DNA of 64,000 nt, taken from Microdochium bolleyi (lineage: Eukaryota; Ascomycota; Sordariomycetes; Xylariales; Microdochiaceae). Below the pieces are notes generated by a model. It did no database searches, was not told the DNA's origin, and worked only from the letters and a program-made list of their open reading frames with translations. Position 1 is the first letter of the stretch, and every line of letters starts with the position of its first letter. The position numbers and the translations under genes were made by a program. The stretch spans positions 868,001 through 932,000 of the forward strand of contig KQ964250.1 in assembly GCA_001566295.1 (NCBI GenBank), read 5' to 3'. Shown here one piece after another: positions 24,942 through 35,092 of this stretch.

Positions 24942-24954
24942 TGTGTGTGTGTGT
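24942..24954. repeat. TG microsatellite
   Basis: Short (TG)n run followed by imperfect GT-rich sequence. Confidence 0.7.
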
Positions 24955-25630
24955 TTGTACGCGTGTGTTCCTTCAGCGGTGACATGGGAATCCTCGAGAA
25001 CCTGGGCTTCGTGCTAAACGGTCGGCAAGCAATCAGAGACGTGTCTCGAATACATAGGGTGTGTTTGGACGTTTCCTTCCCCGACACAACATCCCATGAC
25101 TGTCGAATGCTACTAACCACCCGCTGCTATCAAACCCCGCGATGATGGCCAGGATCTCCTCAATGCTCCGGTGTTCCCGAGAACGACAGGTATCCAAGAA
25201 AAGGTTTACACAATGGTTTTGACTTTGGTTGGGATGCTCGCCGTTGACCCTGCCAGCCACGAGTTTTCGAGTGTACCGGTGTCCTTAGGGCTGGCCAGCC
25301 CGTGCAGGGGGTCCCGGCCCCGGGCCCCGGGCCCTACTGCCGATCGAGATGGTGGTTTCATCATGGGGAACATCGCTGTATCGAGCAGTCAGCGGACAAA
25401 CTTCCGGCAACTTGACAACCGAAAGCATCCAATATCATACAATTAGGGGGCTCATGGGTGGGAGCTATTTCTAGCTTCAGCATGTGGACGAGCCTTCAAT
25501 TTATGAAATTGCTCCAAAACGTCACTTGACTCTTGTGACGCGAAACTTTGTAACTTCATGTTGACAACAAGTGAACTAGAGTTCCATTCTTCAAAAATTG
25601 ACTAGATAAGACACTGGCGAAGTGTTGAAA

Positions 25631-27377
25631 TTACAACTTGGTGCCCATGTTAACGTGTATGGCCTTGGTCTGCGAGTATGCAGCAAGACCGGCCTCGCCC
25701 AGCTCCCGTCCGATACCGCTCTGCTTGAAACCTCCAAAGGGGACGTGGATGTCCGAGTCTTGCGAAGAGTTTATCCAAACCGTGCCCGATTCAATGCGGG
25801 CAGCCACGCGGTGCGCGAGCTCAATGTTCTGGCTGAAGACAGCGCCGCCGAGGCCGTACGCGGAGTCGTTGGCGATCTCGAGAGCCTCCTCCTCGCTGCT
25901 GAAGGGCACAATAACACCAAAGGGGCCGAAGATCTCCTCCTGGAAGATCTTCATGTTGGGCTTGACCTTTGTGAAGATGGTCGGCTCGATGAAGTAACCC
26001 TTGCCGTTGAGCGGGCAAGGCTTGCCACCAGCTGTAAGAGTCGCGCCCTCCGAGGTGCCGGCCTCGACGAACGACAGGATCCGGTCGTACTGGGCCTTGG
26101 TCACCTGCGGGCCTTGGAAGGTATCCTCGGCAAAGGGGTCGCCGACCTTGCTCGTCGTCTTTATGGCCTCGCGGAACCGCTGGACAAAGTCGTCGTGGAT
26201 AGACTCGTGTACCAAGATGCGCGAGGTCGCTGTGCAAATCTGGCCCATGTTGCTCATGATGCCGAGATGAGCCCACTTGGCGGCCTGTTCGAGGTCGGCA
26301 TCGGGGAAGACGAGCAGCGGCGACTTGCCACCAGTCTCGAGCGTCACGTTTTTCATGTTGATGGCCGCAGTCTTCATGATGTGCTTGCCCGTTGCCGTCG
26401 AGCCAGTAAAGGCAATCTTGTCGACGCCAAGATGACTGGCAAGTGCCTGGCCAGCGTCCTTGCCGTACCCGTTTGTGATGTTGACAACTCCCGGGGGGAA
26501 GCCGGCTTCAACAAGGAGTGTGGCAAAGTACAGGATGGAAAGAGGTGTCTGCTCTGCAGGCTTCATCACAACCGTGTTGCCACATGCCAGAGCCGGGCCG
26601 AGCTTCCACGCCGCCATACCGAGGGGGTAGTTCCACTGCCATAACCCTTAGCCCTTCATCCTCTGCATTCTGATGTCACAAAGGGGAAATATTGAGCGGC
26701 AGGTCTTACCGGAATGATCTGAGCACACACGCCCACGGGCTGCCTCAACGTGTAGGCGAACTTCAGCGGTGTCGTTGGGATGGTCAGGCCGTGGAGCTTG
26801 TCGGCCCACCCGGCGTAGTAGCGGAGGCAGTCGATGACCTCCTGCAGGTCACCGTTGAGCGCGTCGCCGTAGGGCTTTCCGTTGTCCCACGTCTCGATCG
26901 TGGCGAGCACCTCCTTGTTCTTTTCGACGAGATCGGCGAGCCGGAACATAAGCAGTCCCCTCTCGCCGCCGGGCATGTCCCGCCATGACTCGTGGTTCAA
27001 GGCAGCACGGGCAGCGGCGACGGCCTTGTCGATATCCTCTGCACCAGCGGCCTCAACGGAGCAAATCTCCTGCTCATTGCTGAGAGAAGGGGCTAGATGT
27101 CAGTGGTGCCCTCGGCGAGCATGGCCGTGCTCTGCACTTACGTGGGGTTGATGCTGGTCACCTTGTCACCGGACGTGGCCTTGACAAACTCATTGTTGAT
27201 GAAAAGACCAGTCGGCAGGGTGAATTTCTTGCCGTTGGGGGCCGTGAGATCGACCTTGAGATCCGCCATGGTCGCGAGGAGTCGGATCGAAAGGAGGGCT
27301 CGCGGATGTGTTGATGTTCTACGGAGCGTCACAGACGAGCAAGAGGTTGCAGCAGGCCGGAGAAGTGACCTAAACAT
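25631..27377 (-). CDS. NAD(P)-dependent aldehyde dehydrogenase, possibly dual cytosolic/mitochondrial
   Basis: Oxidises aldehydes such as acetaldehyde to acids. Exons on the minus strand: 27142-27377, 26710-27079 and 25631-26635; introns of 62 and 74 bp with GTAAGT and GTAAGA donors. From the ATG at 27269 the protein is 500 aa, the usual length for cytosolic ALDH. An in-frame ATG at 27377 adds 36 residues with no acidic residue and several arginines (ends RALLSIRLLAT), resembling a mitochondrial presequence. Catalytic residues in the 500-aa numbering are E266 in LETGGKSP and C300 in GQICTATSRI. Also visible are IIPWNYPLGMAAWK (exon 2/3 join), FTGSTATGK, GPQVT, EEIFGPFG and PFGGFKQSGIGRE. The longer start is reported here; the shorter is a real alternative. 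Head to head with the Nab2-like gene. Confidence 0.92.
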
Positions 27378-28573
27378 GGCAGAGAGAGCGAGAGCTGCGG
27401 CCGCGAGGGCCGTCGATGCGGAGGTGGCTGTTTTGTATGTCGGGCTGAGCTGCCGCTGAGGGGTCACACTTGGAGGAAGAGCTATCTGCCCCAGCTGGTG
27501 CCAGTGGTGAGCTTCCCCGCACAGGGGGTGGAGAGCACCCCAATCTTGCAGGAAGCTGTGAGCGACAGACCAATGACGGCAGGGCTCCGACTTCCGTTCC
27601 TGGGCAGTCCTGCCGAGACGACGGCCACGTCCGGTAGGTGGATGCGCGTGCCGAGCGCTGCGAGCTCTTCCGAACCCGCGCCCAGTGCCGCTGTTTCTGT
27701 CGAAGGGACTTTGCTGAATTGGGGAGGGCCTGCTCAGTCCTTATCAGACTACCTAGCCGGGACGCATGTGGGGGGCGTCATGTTGTGCATCTTGAGCCCT
27801 GTTGTCAGAGGTACCCGAGGGCATCTACTCACTCTCGGACGATAACTAATTCCAACTGGCGAGACATGTCCTTCAGGACAAAGGTCGCGGAAGACTTCAC
27901 AATGTGTGTATCTCGATTGCGATGTGTAATGGCGCGGGCGAGGGACACAGCACCTATGGATTATCTGGTGGGAGCGAGGTGAGTGAAGTGAATCCAGTTT
28001 GAGTTGTGTTACGTCAGCAACGATTGACAATCGGACAAAAGTCGTGCAGAAGCGGGTCCAAGACCAGAACAATGACATAAGCAAATGTGGCTGTTTCCAC
28101 CAACTTCCGCCACACTCTGGAGGACATGCGATAGCATAATCAGGGACTGCTGTGGCGCACTCGGAGCCAATTTCCCTGCAGCAACGGGCCTCAAGAGTGG
28201 ATCCTCGGCGTAGGAGAGACCGCGGACTGTTTATGCACAGAGCCTGCTGCTCGGTTCGCCTCTCTGCCTTGACCCAGCCGCGAACTTTACTCATCGTTCA
28301 AGTAGACGTCACTGCTTGCCTTTCTTCCACAAACAACCCTTTGATTCGCAATCTGCGCACTGATTGCCCGGTTACAAAGCAGCAGTTCTTACAAAGGTCC
28401 CGATTTCAACAGCCTTTGAACAGAAATCCTTGGCGACTTCGAATCTCCCACGCGACACTGCCTGGAGCTCTAGGCATCTCGACGCGCAGCGCGAGATCTT
28501 CTCTCGTCGATATCCAGGGTTCATTTACCCACAGAAGCAGACCATTTCCTACTTCAGAACCCTGCTCGACAAT
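27378..28573. other. Divergent promoter region between ALDH and NAB2
   Basis: About 1.2 kb; no supported gene. An antisense frame at 27749-28294 has no recognisable feature. Confidence 0.5.
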
Positions 28574-30147
28574 ATGGCTATCGAAGTCGCGATGAACACG
28601 CCGCTGGCGGATGCGCTTAACTCGGCCATCCAGCCCAAGCTCGTCGAAGTCGGCTGGGCTACTGGCGGTGCTGACGATGGCGCGCTCACCGAATACATTC
28701 TGCTCATGCTCGTCAACGGCAAAAACCAAGATCAGATTGCCTCGGAGCTGGCCGGAGACCTCCTTGGCCTCAGCCCTGACGACCCTGGCGCGCGCGACTT
28801 CTCTCAGTGGTTATTCGAACAGATTGAAACACTCAATGCCCAAATAAACGGTACGCCAGCGCAGACTGGCGCCACTGCTACTGATGATGCGACCATGAAC
28901 GACGACATCAACATGGGCGACCTAGGCAGCTCAAACGAGGGCGGTGCTATCCCGAATGCGTAAGTACAGGTCACAGCCAACTTTTCTTGGACAATGCTGA
29001 CATCTCTGAATAATACAGCCCAACCGGCCCTAAGTCGATGCGGAGTGGCAACGGCAATATGCGTGGCGGTCGAGACAAGCGCATGTTCGGCCAGATGAAC
29101 AAGGCCTTGGACCGAACAAATGACTCCGTCCTCCACCGGGTCCGCAACTCAGGAAACGAGCGCATCAACAGCCACGGCCGTGGCGCGCCATCAGGGCCAA
29201 GAGGAGCGATGGGAGGCCGCGGTGGCAACCGCATGAACAACAACCGGATGGCTGGTATCGCTGCCGGACTGAACAACATGAACCAGGGGATGCCCGGCAT
29301 GCCTGGCATGCCTGGACCCCAGGGCATGAACGGCATGGGCGATGCAAACTGGATGATGCAGGGCAACGGCCAGGACCAGATCTTCAACCTCTTGCAGCAA
29401 CAGAACCAGATGATGGCGGCCCTGCAACAACAATTGGCACAGACTCAGCAACAAGGCCGCGGCGGTCACGGTAGATCACTCTTTGACCGGACAAACCGCG
29501 GTCGCGGGCGGGGAGGCCGGGGCGGTCATGGCACACATCACCACCAAAATGGCTCGGCCCCTAGCGAGGGCGCCGAGGGCGAGGATGTCGAGATGGGTCA
29601 GAAGCGAGAGGTTAACCCCGACATGGCTGTGTGCAAGTACAACCTTGCATGCACCAACAAGGAGTGCAAGTTTGCCCACCAGTCTCCTGCTGCGCCGCCA
29701 AACGTCACCATCGATGTCAACGACGTATGCTCGTTCGGAGCTGCGTGCAAAAACTTCAAGTGTGTCGGTCGCCATCCTTCGCCAGCCACGAGACGGGCGC
29801 ACCAGAGCGAGCAAGAGTGCAAATTCTATCCCAACTGCTCGAACCCCAAGTGTCCCTTCAAGCACCCAGATATGCCGGTATGCCGGAATGGTGGTGACTG
29901 CTCCGTAGAGGGCTGCAAGTTTACGCACCTGCAGACATTGTGCAGGTTCAAGCCTTGCACGAACCGCTTCTGCCCTTATAAGCACGAAGAGGGCCAGCGA
30001 GGAACGTTCCAGGATAAGGTCTGGACCGCGGACGGCTCAAAAGGACATGTCAGCAACAGAACATTCATTGCCGGAGATGCCGAGGAGCTGGTCAAGCCAG
30101 AGAGCACCGAGCCGGAATCACAAGCTATGGACGAAGGCATCGCCTAG
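28574..30147 (+). CDS. NAB2: Nab2/ZC3H14-type nuclear poly(A) RNA-binding zinc-finger protein
   Basis: Nuclear poly(A)-binding protein controlling poly(A) tail length and mRNA export. Exons 28574-28959 and 29019-30147 (intron 59 bp, GTAAGT donor), 504 aa. The N-terminal domain of about 100 residues (from MAIEVAMNTPLADALNSAI) has the helical PWI-like pattern of Nab2 N-domains. An acidic Asn-rich linker, an RGG/Met-Pro-Gly-rich stretch, a Gln-rich segment and a second RGG patch follow. The C-terminus holds five tandem CCCH fingers: the first four fit C-x5-C-x4-C-x3-H and the last is C-x4-C-x4-C-x3-H (CRFKPCTNRFCPYKH). Five fingers match animal ZC3H14; yeast Nab2 has seven. The frame is open upstream of 28574, but the family N-terminus begins at this ATG. 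Confidence 0.93.
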
Positions 30148-30857
30148 TGGTCTCGCAATCTCGACGCTCCAGGACGCTCCAGGAAAGCGCTTACAACTGT
30201 CTCGAGAAGTTGGGAGGAGGACGCCATGACGGCTAAGAGGGACACGAGAAAGGGCAACGCATTTGCATCATGTATAGTATGATGGACGTCGGAGTTGGAG
30301 ATTTCCCTGGGAGGAGAGATTTGAAGGAGAGGGCTCACCACTGAGGGACAAAAGAAACTAAAGATAAAGGAGTGGCACATGGACATCCGTTCAAGACAAG
30401 CGGCGTCATTGCACTCCTCTTTTCATTATCAAACATTAAGCGCATCGACTTCACCAATATACCCCGTTTGCATTTTGGTTGTGACTGTAACTTATATTCT
30501 CCAATGCTATCCGCTGGTTATTGTGCAAAGATGAGAATGACAGAGAATGGTTCCCCTAAAGTTACTGAACAGTCAACTTGGCGGAAAATACGTGTACGAA
30601 TATAAGCCCGTCATGCACAGGCAACGCCGATTGGCGAATGGAGCTTGCATGTATCGGTCATCGGTGGTGTGTTCTGCCGATCTTAGTGGCGCCATTTCGG
30701 CATCCGACCTGGACCCATGTCACAGCTTCCCTCCCACCCAAGCTTGGGCGAGCTCCGACGTTTGCCCTTTCCCACAACGACCACTAACTCTGTCCGACAC
30801 CAAACCCGCGATCGATTAGCTGTCTCGGCGAGATATGACGCCAATTGACTAGCGGCC
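30148..30857. other. Intergenic between NAB2 and HEM14
   Basis: About 700 bp, NAB2 3' UTR and HEM14 promoter by position. Nothing else recognised. Confidence 0.5.
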
Positions 30858-33121
30858 ATGGCGACGGCACGATCTGAAGCCGTCTCCCTGCAACTGCTCT
30901 CTCGCGTGAGCAGTGCCGGGCGGCGGCTCTACTCCACGTCATGTCGGCGGCCAGCTGCGGCACCGGCGGGAGGCATCGCTAAACTACACAACCACTCGAA
31001 CAGCGTGTATGGCCATGAGATCGCTGCGAAGCGGCAGTCTCGAGTCTTCTCCAGCAGTCCATCTCCATCTCTCGCAGCACCGGCGGACGTGAAGCGAATA
31101 AAACGAAACTCAGTGCCAACGTCCAGCAGTGTTGCTGCCCGCGGCGTGTCTCCCGCCGATGGAAAGCGAAAGATCGCGGTGTTGGGAGGCGGCTTGACCG
31201 GTCTCACCACGGCCCATTATCTCGCGCGCCACGCGCCGGACGCCCAGATCACCGTCTTCGAGCTCGGTGACCGTTTGGGTGGCTGGGTTATGGGCGCCGA
31301 TTTCGACACACCCGAAGGCAAGGTCGTCATGCAGGCCGGGCCCCGGATGGTACGGTCCATGAAGGGGGCGAATCGCTATGACGATCTTGTCTTCTACGAC
31401 GTGGTGAGTACAGTTGCCTGCAGAAAGAGGACTATCTGGCGATCTGCAAAATATGTCTTAGGCTGACAGGATACGACTTCCACTGTGTCGCTAGCTAGCG
31501 AACCTGGGTATCGAAGACCAGCTCAAGGATGTTGGAGGACAGGCCGGCACACGATACCTCTACTACCCTGATCATCTCGTGCGCCTGCCCGGGCCTCCCA
31601 TGACACCTGACAACCTTTGGAACATCGCGAAGAGTCTCTACCAGGAGCCTCTGTGGGATGGTCTCCTGCCAGCAGCTCTGCACTATCTCAAGCATGGCGA
31701 CCCCCCATCGCTGACACAAGAGTCCCGGGCAGCTGTCAATGAGGACGAATCTGTCGGCCATTTCTTGGAGCGGCTTTGCGGTGACGACCGCCTTGTCAAG
31801 AACGTCGCGTCCGCCATGATGCACGGCATCCACGGAGGTGACATATACAAACTGAGCGCCAAGCACACACTATTCGCAAGGCTGTGGTACCAGATGACTG
31901 GTGGAGGCGACAAGAGCAGGGCTTGGACTTCATACAAGGAGCTTAGTCTCATGTGCGATATCATGGACGGGCCGAACCGTGCCAAAGTATTCGAGATGGC
32001 CCAGGGGGCTGTGGAGCGGAACATGCTTGCGTTCGATGACGGTATGCTCACGTTGGTACGCTCGCTTGAGCGAGATCTCCAGAACCAGAGCAATGTCAAG
32101 ATCAAATTAGGTACTGGAGTCAAATCGCTCACTCCAGTCTCGGGTGGAAAAGTCAGCGTATGTTCCAGTTCTGCACCCCGATTCTACAGAACGTGTGTTC
32201 CTGGCTAATCATTAGGGTTTTGGCGTGCAGGTGAGAACCGAATCCCAGGATGGCACTGCAACGGAGCAGTTTGACAAGGTAATCTCGACTATCACGGCAA
32301 AGGCCTTGGCCAACGCTGCCCCAGCAGGGTCTTTATCAGCTCTCGCCGAGACACATGCTGTGAGCATTCAGGTGGTGAGCTTGTGGTATCCCGAACGCGG
32401 GCTGTTGAAGGACAACCCTGGCTTCGGCTTCCTGGTCCCCGTGAGCACGCCAAACAACGATGAGGATCTCCTTGGGGTCATCTTCGACTCGGAGGCACAT
32501 ACAAGCGAGGACGAGCCCGGCACGAAGCTGACCGTGATGATGGGCGGTCATCACTGGGATGGGAATACATACACGCCTAGCGAGGAGCAGGCTTACGCGA
32601 TGGCCCAGTCTGCTGTCAAGAAGACACTGGGCATACCATATCAGTCGGAAAAGCACGCCATGGTGCGCTTTTGCGGCAACTGCTTACCACAGCACTATGT
32701 TGGCCACCGCAAGCTCATGGCGCGGGCCCACGAGCAGCTCCTGCAGGCGTTTGGGGGTGGCTTGTCGGTGGCCGGGCCTAGCTATACACCGGCAGGCATA
32801 ATGCCTTCGATGCGGGCCGGATACGAGGCCGCGATGCGTGTTGCGACGCAGACGTCACAGCCGTGGACAGGCACGCAGCGGCCTGAGGGACAGACGTGGT
32901 GGAGCATGCTGGCCGAGACCAAGAATGACAAGGGATACGAAGTCTTCCGTGGCGACCACATTGGCGAGACGGGCCTTGCGGGCTTCGCGCAGGATGATGG
33001 CGATACGCTGGAGCCACTCCCCCACGAGGCGCTGTTCTTCCGCACCAAGGCTGCCGGGGCCGTTGATGTACTGGACGAGCATGGCAGGCCCTCGAAGTGG
33101 ATTGGTTCACCTCTGAAATGA
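30858..33121 (+). CDS. HEM14: Protoporphyrinogen oxidase (haem biosynthesis)
   Basis: FAD enzyme of the mitochondrial inner membrane converting protoporphyrinogen IX to protoporphyrin IX, the penultimate step of haem synthesis. Exons 30858-31403, 31495-32157 and 32216-33121 give 704 aa. The leader is Ser/Arg-rich (LSRVSSAGRRLYSTSCRRP), consistent with mitochondrial import. The dinucleotide fold is IAVLGGGLTGLTTAHYLA (Gly-rich loop at about 110-115), followed by FELGDRLGGWV. C-terminal family segments include GGHHWDG, the conserved ALPQYxVGH-like CLPQHYVGH, and LxVAGPSYTPAGI near the end of the FAD domain. The protein is longer than most homologues because of the roughly 100-residue leader. 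Two in-frame acceptors exist for exon 3 (after 32215 or after 32230), changing the product by five residues. Confidence 0.92.
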
Positions 33122-34011
33122 AGGAGGCGGGCAATCTGTGTCGACGTTGCCAGGCCTCCAGAACAGATTTCTAGCTGTCATTACAGGAAGTAAAGCGTGT
33201 ACGAGCCGTGTATGAGCACATGGGATTAACTCTCTAGATCTATAGAACATACAAAGCCACTCTCAAAGGAAGCAAAAGTAACGTTTGATGTGGACGGCGG
33301 ACAGTTAAGTCCCTGGTCAAGATTGAGCAATTTGTGTGCCCTCTTTTGAGTTCGTCACTGTTCAGGTCACCTGGCTACGAACAGCAGACCACCAATGGCT
33401 CGACTAACAGAAACGCCAATTTTCAGTATGATGAGACCACGCTTCCATGACCTCCGGATGCTCCAGCGCACCGCAGGTCTACATGAACTCCACATGCCCG
33501 CAACCAAGGATCCGGGCCCATGAGGTCAAGTTCTCCACTATAAAGTTCTCGAACGAACCCCCAGCTTTTTTCAAGCGGGAGCCGCTTGCTTGCTTCCAAT
33601 GACGCTTTCAGCCTCTCACTTCCAAGAAAAGACTGTGGATGATCCCCGGGCAATCCTCGCAGCCCGCACAATTCACATCAGAAGACCGGACCAGAAAGAC
33701 GCTGGGGTTCTCTCGGAGCCCGTACCGCAATCCCGTTGCCGGCTGCTTTTCAAGAGCTCAACAACTTCACCCTCTTGTACACCCCAAACCAGTGACGGCT
33801 CTTATTGCTACCGCCGCTGAACAAGCTCGACTTTTTCACTACAACTCACGACAACGTTCGGTCTGAGGCGGATCGAAAGATTTCAGGGACTACGCGCTTG
33901 TTACTGCTGTCTGGTATCATACTTATCTCCTGATATTCCACCAGCGCCGTAAGCAAGCCCACAGCGCAGTCCAATAGACCCATCATCATATCATAAGCAC
34001 ACAGAGCAGCC
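33122..34011. other. Intergenic between HEM14 and the low-complexity gene
   Basis: About 900 bp with no recognisable gene. Confidence 0.5.
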
Positions 34012-34686
34012 ATGGCTTCACCATCATCATCCGCCGCGCCCTCCGAGCCCGCGGCCGCGGCAGCTGCACCAAAGATCTCCTCAAAGAAGAAAGCCACCGG
34101 GAAGCAGCGCTGGCGGAACCTCCCCGCGGACCAGCTCGCGGCCAAGGTCTCCGCGCGGGACGCCGCCGCCGCGGCGGCTGCTGCTACATCCAATGGTACT
34201 GCTGGCGATACCCAGAGCAGCACAGCGGCCAGCAGTGGCCAGGGCGGCAGCGGGTTCAGCAGCGGTAAGAAGAGGCGGCACCGGGACATCGCCGGGAACA
34301 ACAGTAACAGCAACAATGCCACTGCCGCCACTACTACTGCTGCTCTTGCTGATGTCACGACTGCGGGTCCTGGCGAGGGGGCGAAGGAGTCGAATGGGCA
34401 GGAGAGCTCGGCCGCGCAGAACGGCACCGGCAGCGACGACATCGCCATGGCGGGCACTTCGTCGTCGTCGTCGTCGTCATCAGATGACGCACCTGGGCCT
34501 GGGCCCGGGCCGGAGCAGACGCAGGAGCAGCGCGACCAGCAGGCGGTGCTCAAGGCGAAAGAGCTCGTGGCCGCCGAGATGAAGAAGGCCGGCGGCAGGA
34601 CTGCCGCTCCCAGGACGACGGCGGCGGCGGCGGCGGCGAGGAGGACGACCCGGAGCAGCGCAAAGAAACTGGCCACCGCGGAATGA
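34012..34686 (+). CDS. Hypothetical low-complexity basic protein
   Basis: Not recognised. A single open frame of 224 aa with a good start context (AGCCATGGC). The protein is largely disordered: alanine runs, Ser/Thr/Asn-rich stretches, a serine octamer and a Pro-Gly repeat. Lysine/arginine clusters (SSKKKATGKQRW near residue 23, GKKRRHRD near 86, ARRTTRSSAKK at the C-terminus) suggest nuclear location. A segment QEQRDQQAVLKAKELVAAEMKKA could form a helix. No signal peptide or membrane segment. The opposite strand is open for 276 codons over the same DNA, so coding potential here comes partly from GC-rich repeats. I favour the plus strand because of its start context and plausible charge pattern, with moderate confidence. 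Confidence 0.45.
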   Translation: MASPSSSAAPSEPAAAAAAPKISSKKKATGKQRWRNLPADQLAAKVSARDAAAAAAAATSNGTAGDTQSSTAASSGQGGSGFSSGKKRRHRDIAGNNSNSNNATAATTTAALADVTTAGPGEGAKESNGQESSAAQNGTGSDDIAMAGTSSSSSSSSDDAPGPGPGPEQTQEQRDQQAVLKAKELVAAEMKKAGGRTAAPRTTAAAAAARRTTRSSAKKLATAE

Positions 34687-35092
34687 GCTGCAGAAAAGAC
34701 CTTCTTGCCCCTCCTCTTCCCGGCCGGCGAGCCGGGCGGAGAAAGGGTCGGGAATTTTCTTCGAGAGGAGCGAGCTGCTCATGGGTCAGGAAGTGGACGA
34801 TTACTATACAAATTAATTTTTTCTCCTAGCATTATCTTGCTGTCTATGTACGTCCTTTGGAAAATACAACAAGCCAACATATGTGAGGGATGTTGGTTTC
34901 TGTACAGAGAAGAGTAGAGATAGTGCCAAGACACAGTAGTAAAGCGGTGATGAATTGTTTCTACACCTTCCAAGCTGGTCCTCGTCTGCCGAGGCCAACA
35001 CCTCCAGTGTATGAGGGGAGAAAGATGACCCCGACTTCTAAGAAAAAAGCACCCAAACGCCGCAGTGAGAGAAAGGAAGATCAACGCGCTGA
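34687..35092. other. Convergent 3' region before the ABC transporter
   Basis: About 400 bp between the stop of the low-complexity gene (+) and the stop of the ABC gene (-). Nothing recognised. Confidence 0.5.

Larger units (their letters stand above)
23514..25630. other. Intergenic between the GH20 and ALDH genes
   Basis: About 2.1 kb. No supported gene. Contains a perfect 12-bp palindrome (24281-24292) and a short TG microsatellite (24942-24954). The left part is presumably the GH20 promoter and the right part the ALDH 3' UTR. Confidence 0.5.

Noticed and set aside
25622..26644. 340-codon plus-strand frame opposite ALDH
   Set aside because: Mirror of the ALDH coding strand; no independent feature.
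15465..30147. Secondary-metabolite gene cluster around the P450
   Set aside because: No PKS, NRPS, terpene cyclase or pathway regulator nearby; the neighbours are housekeeping or cell-wall genes.
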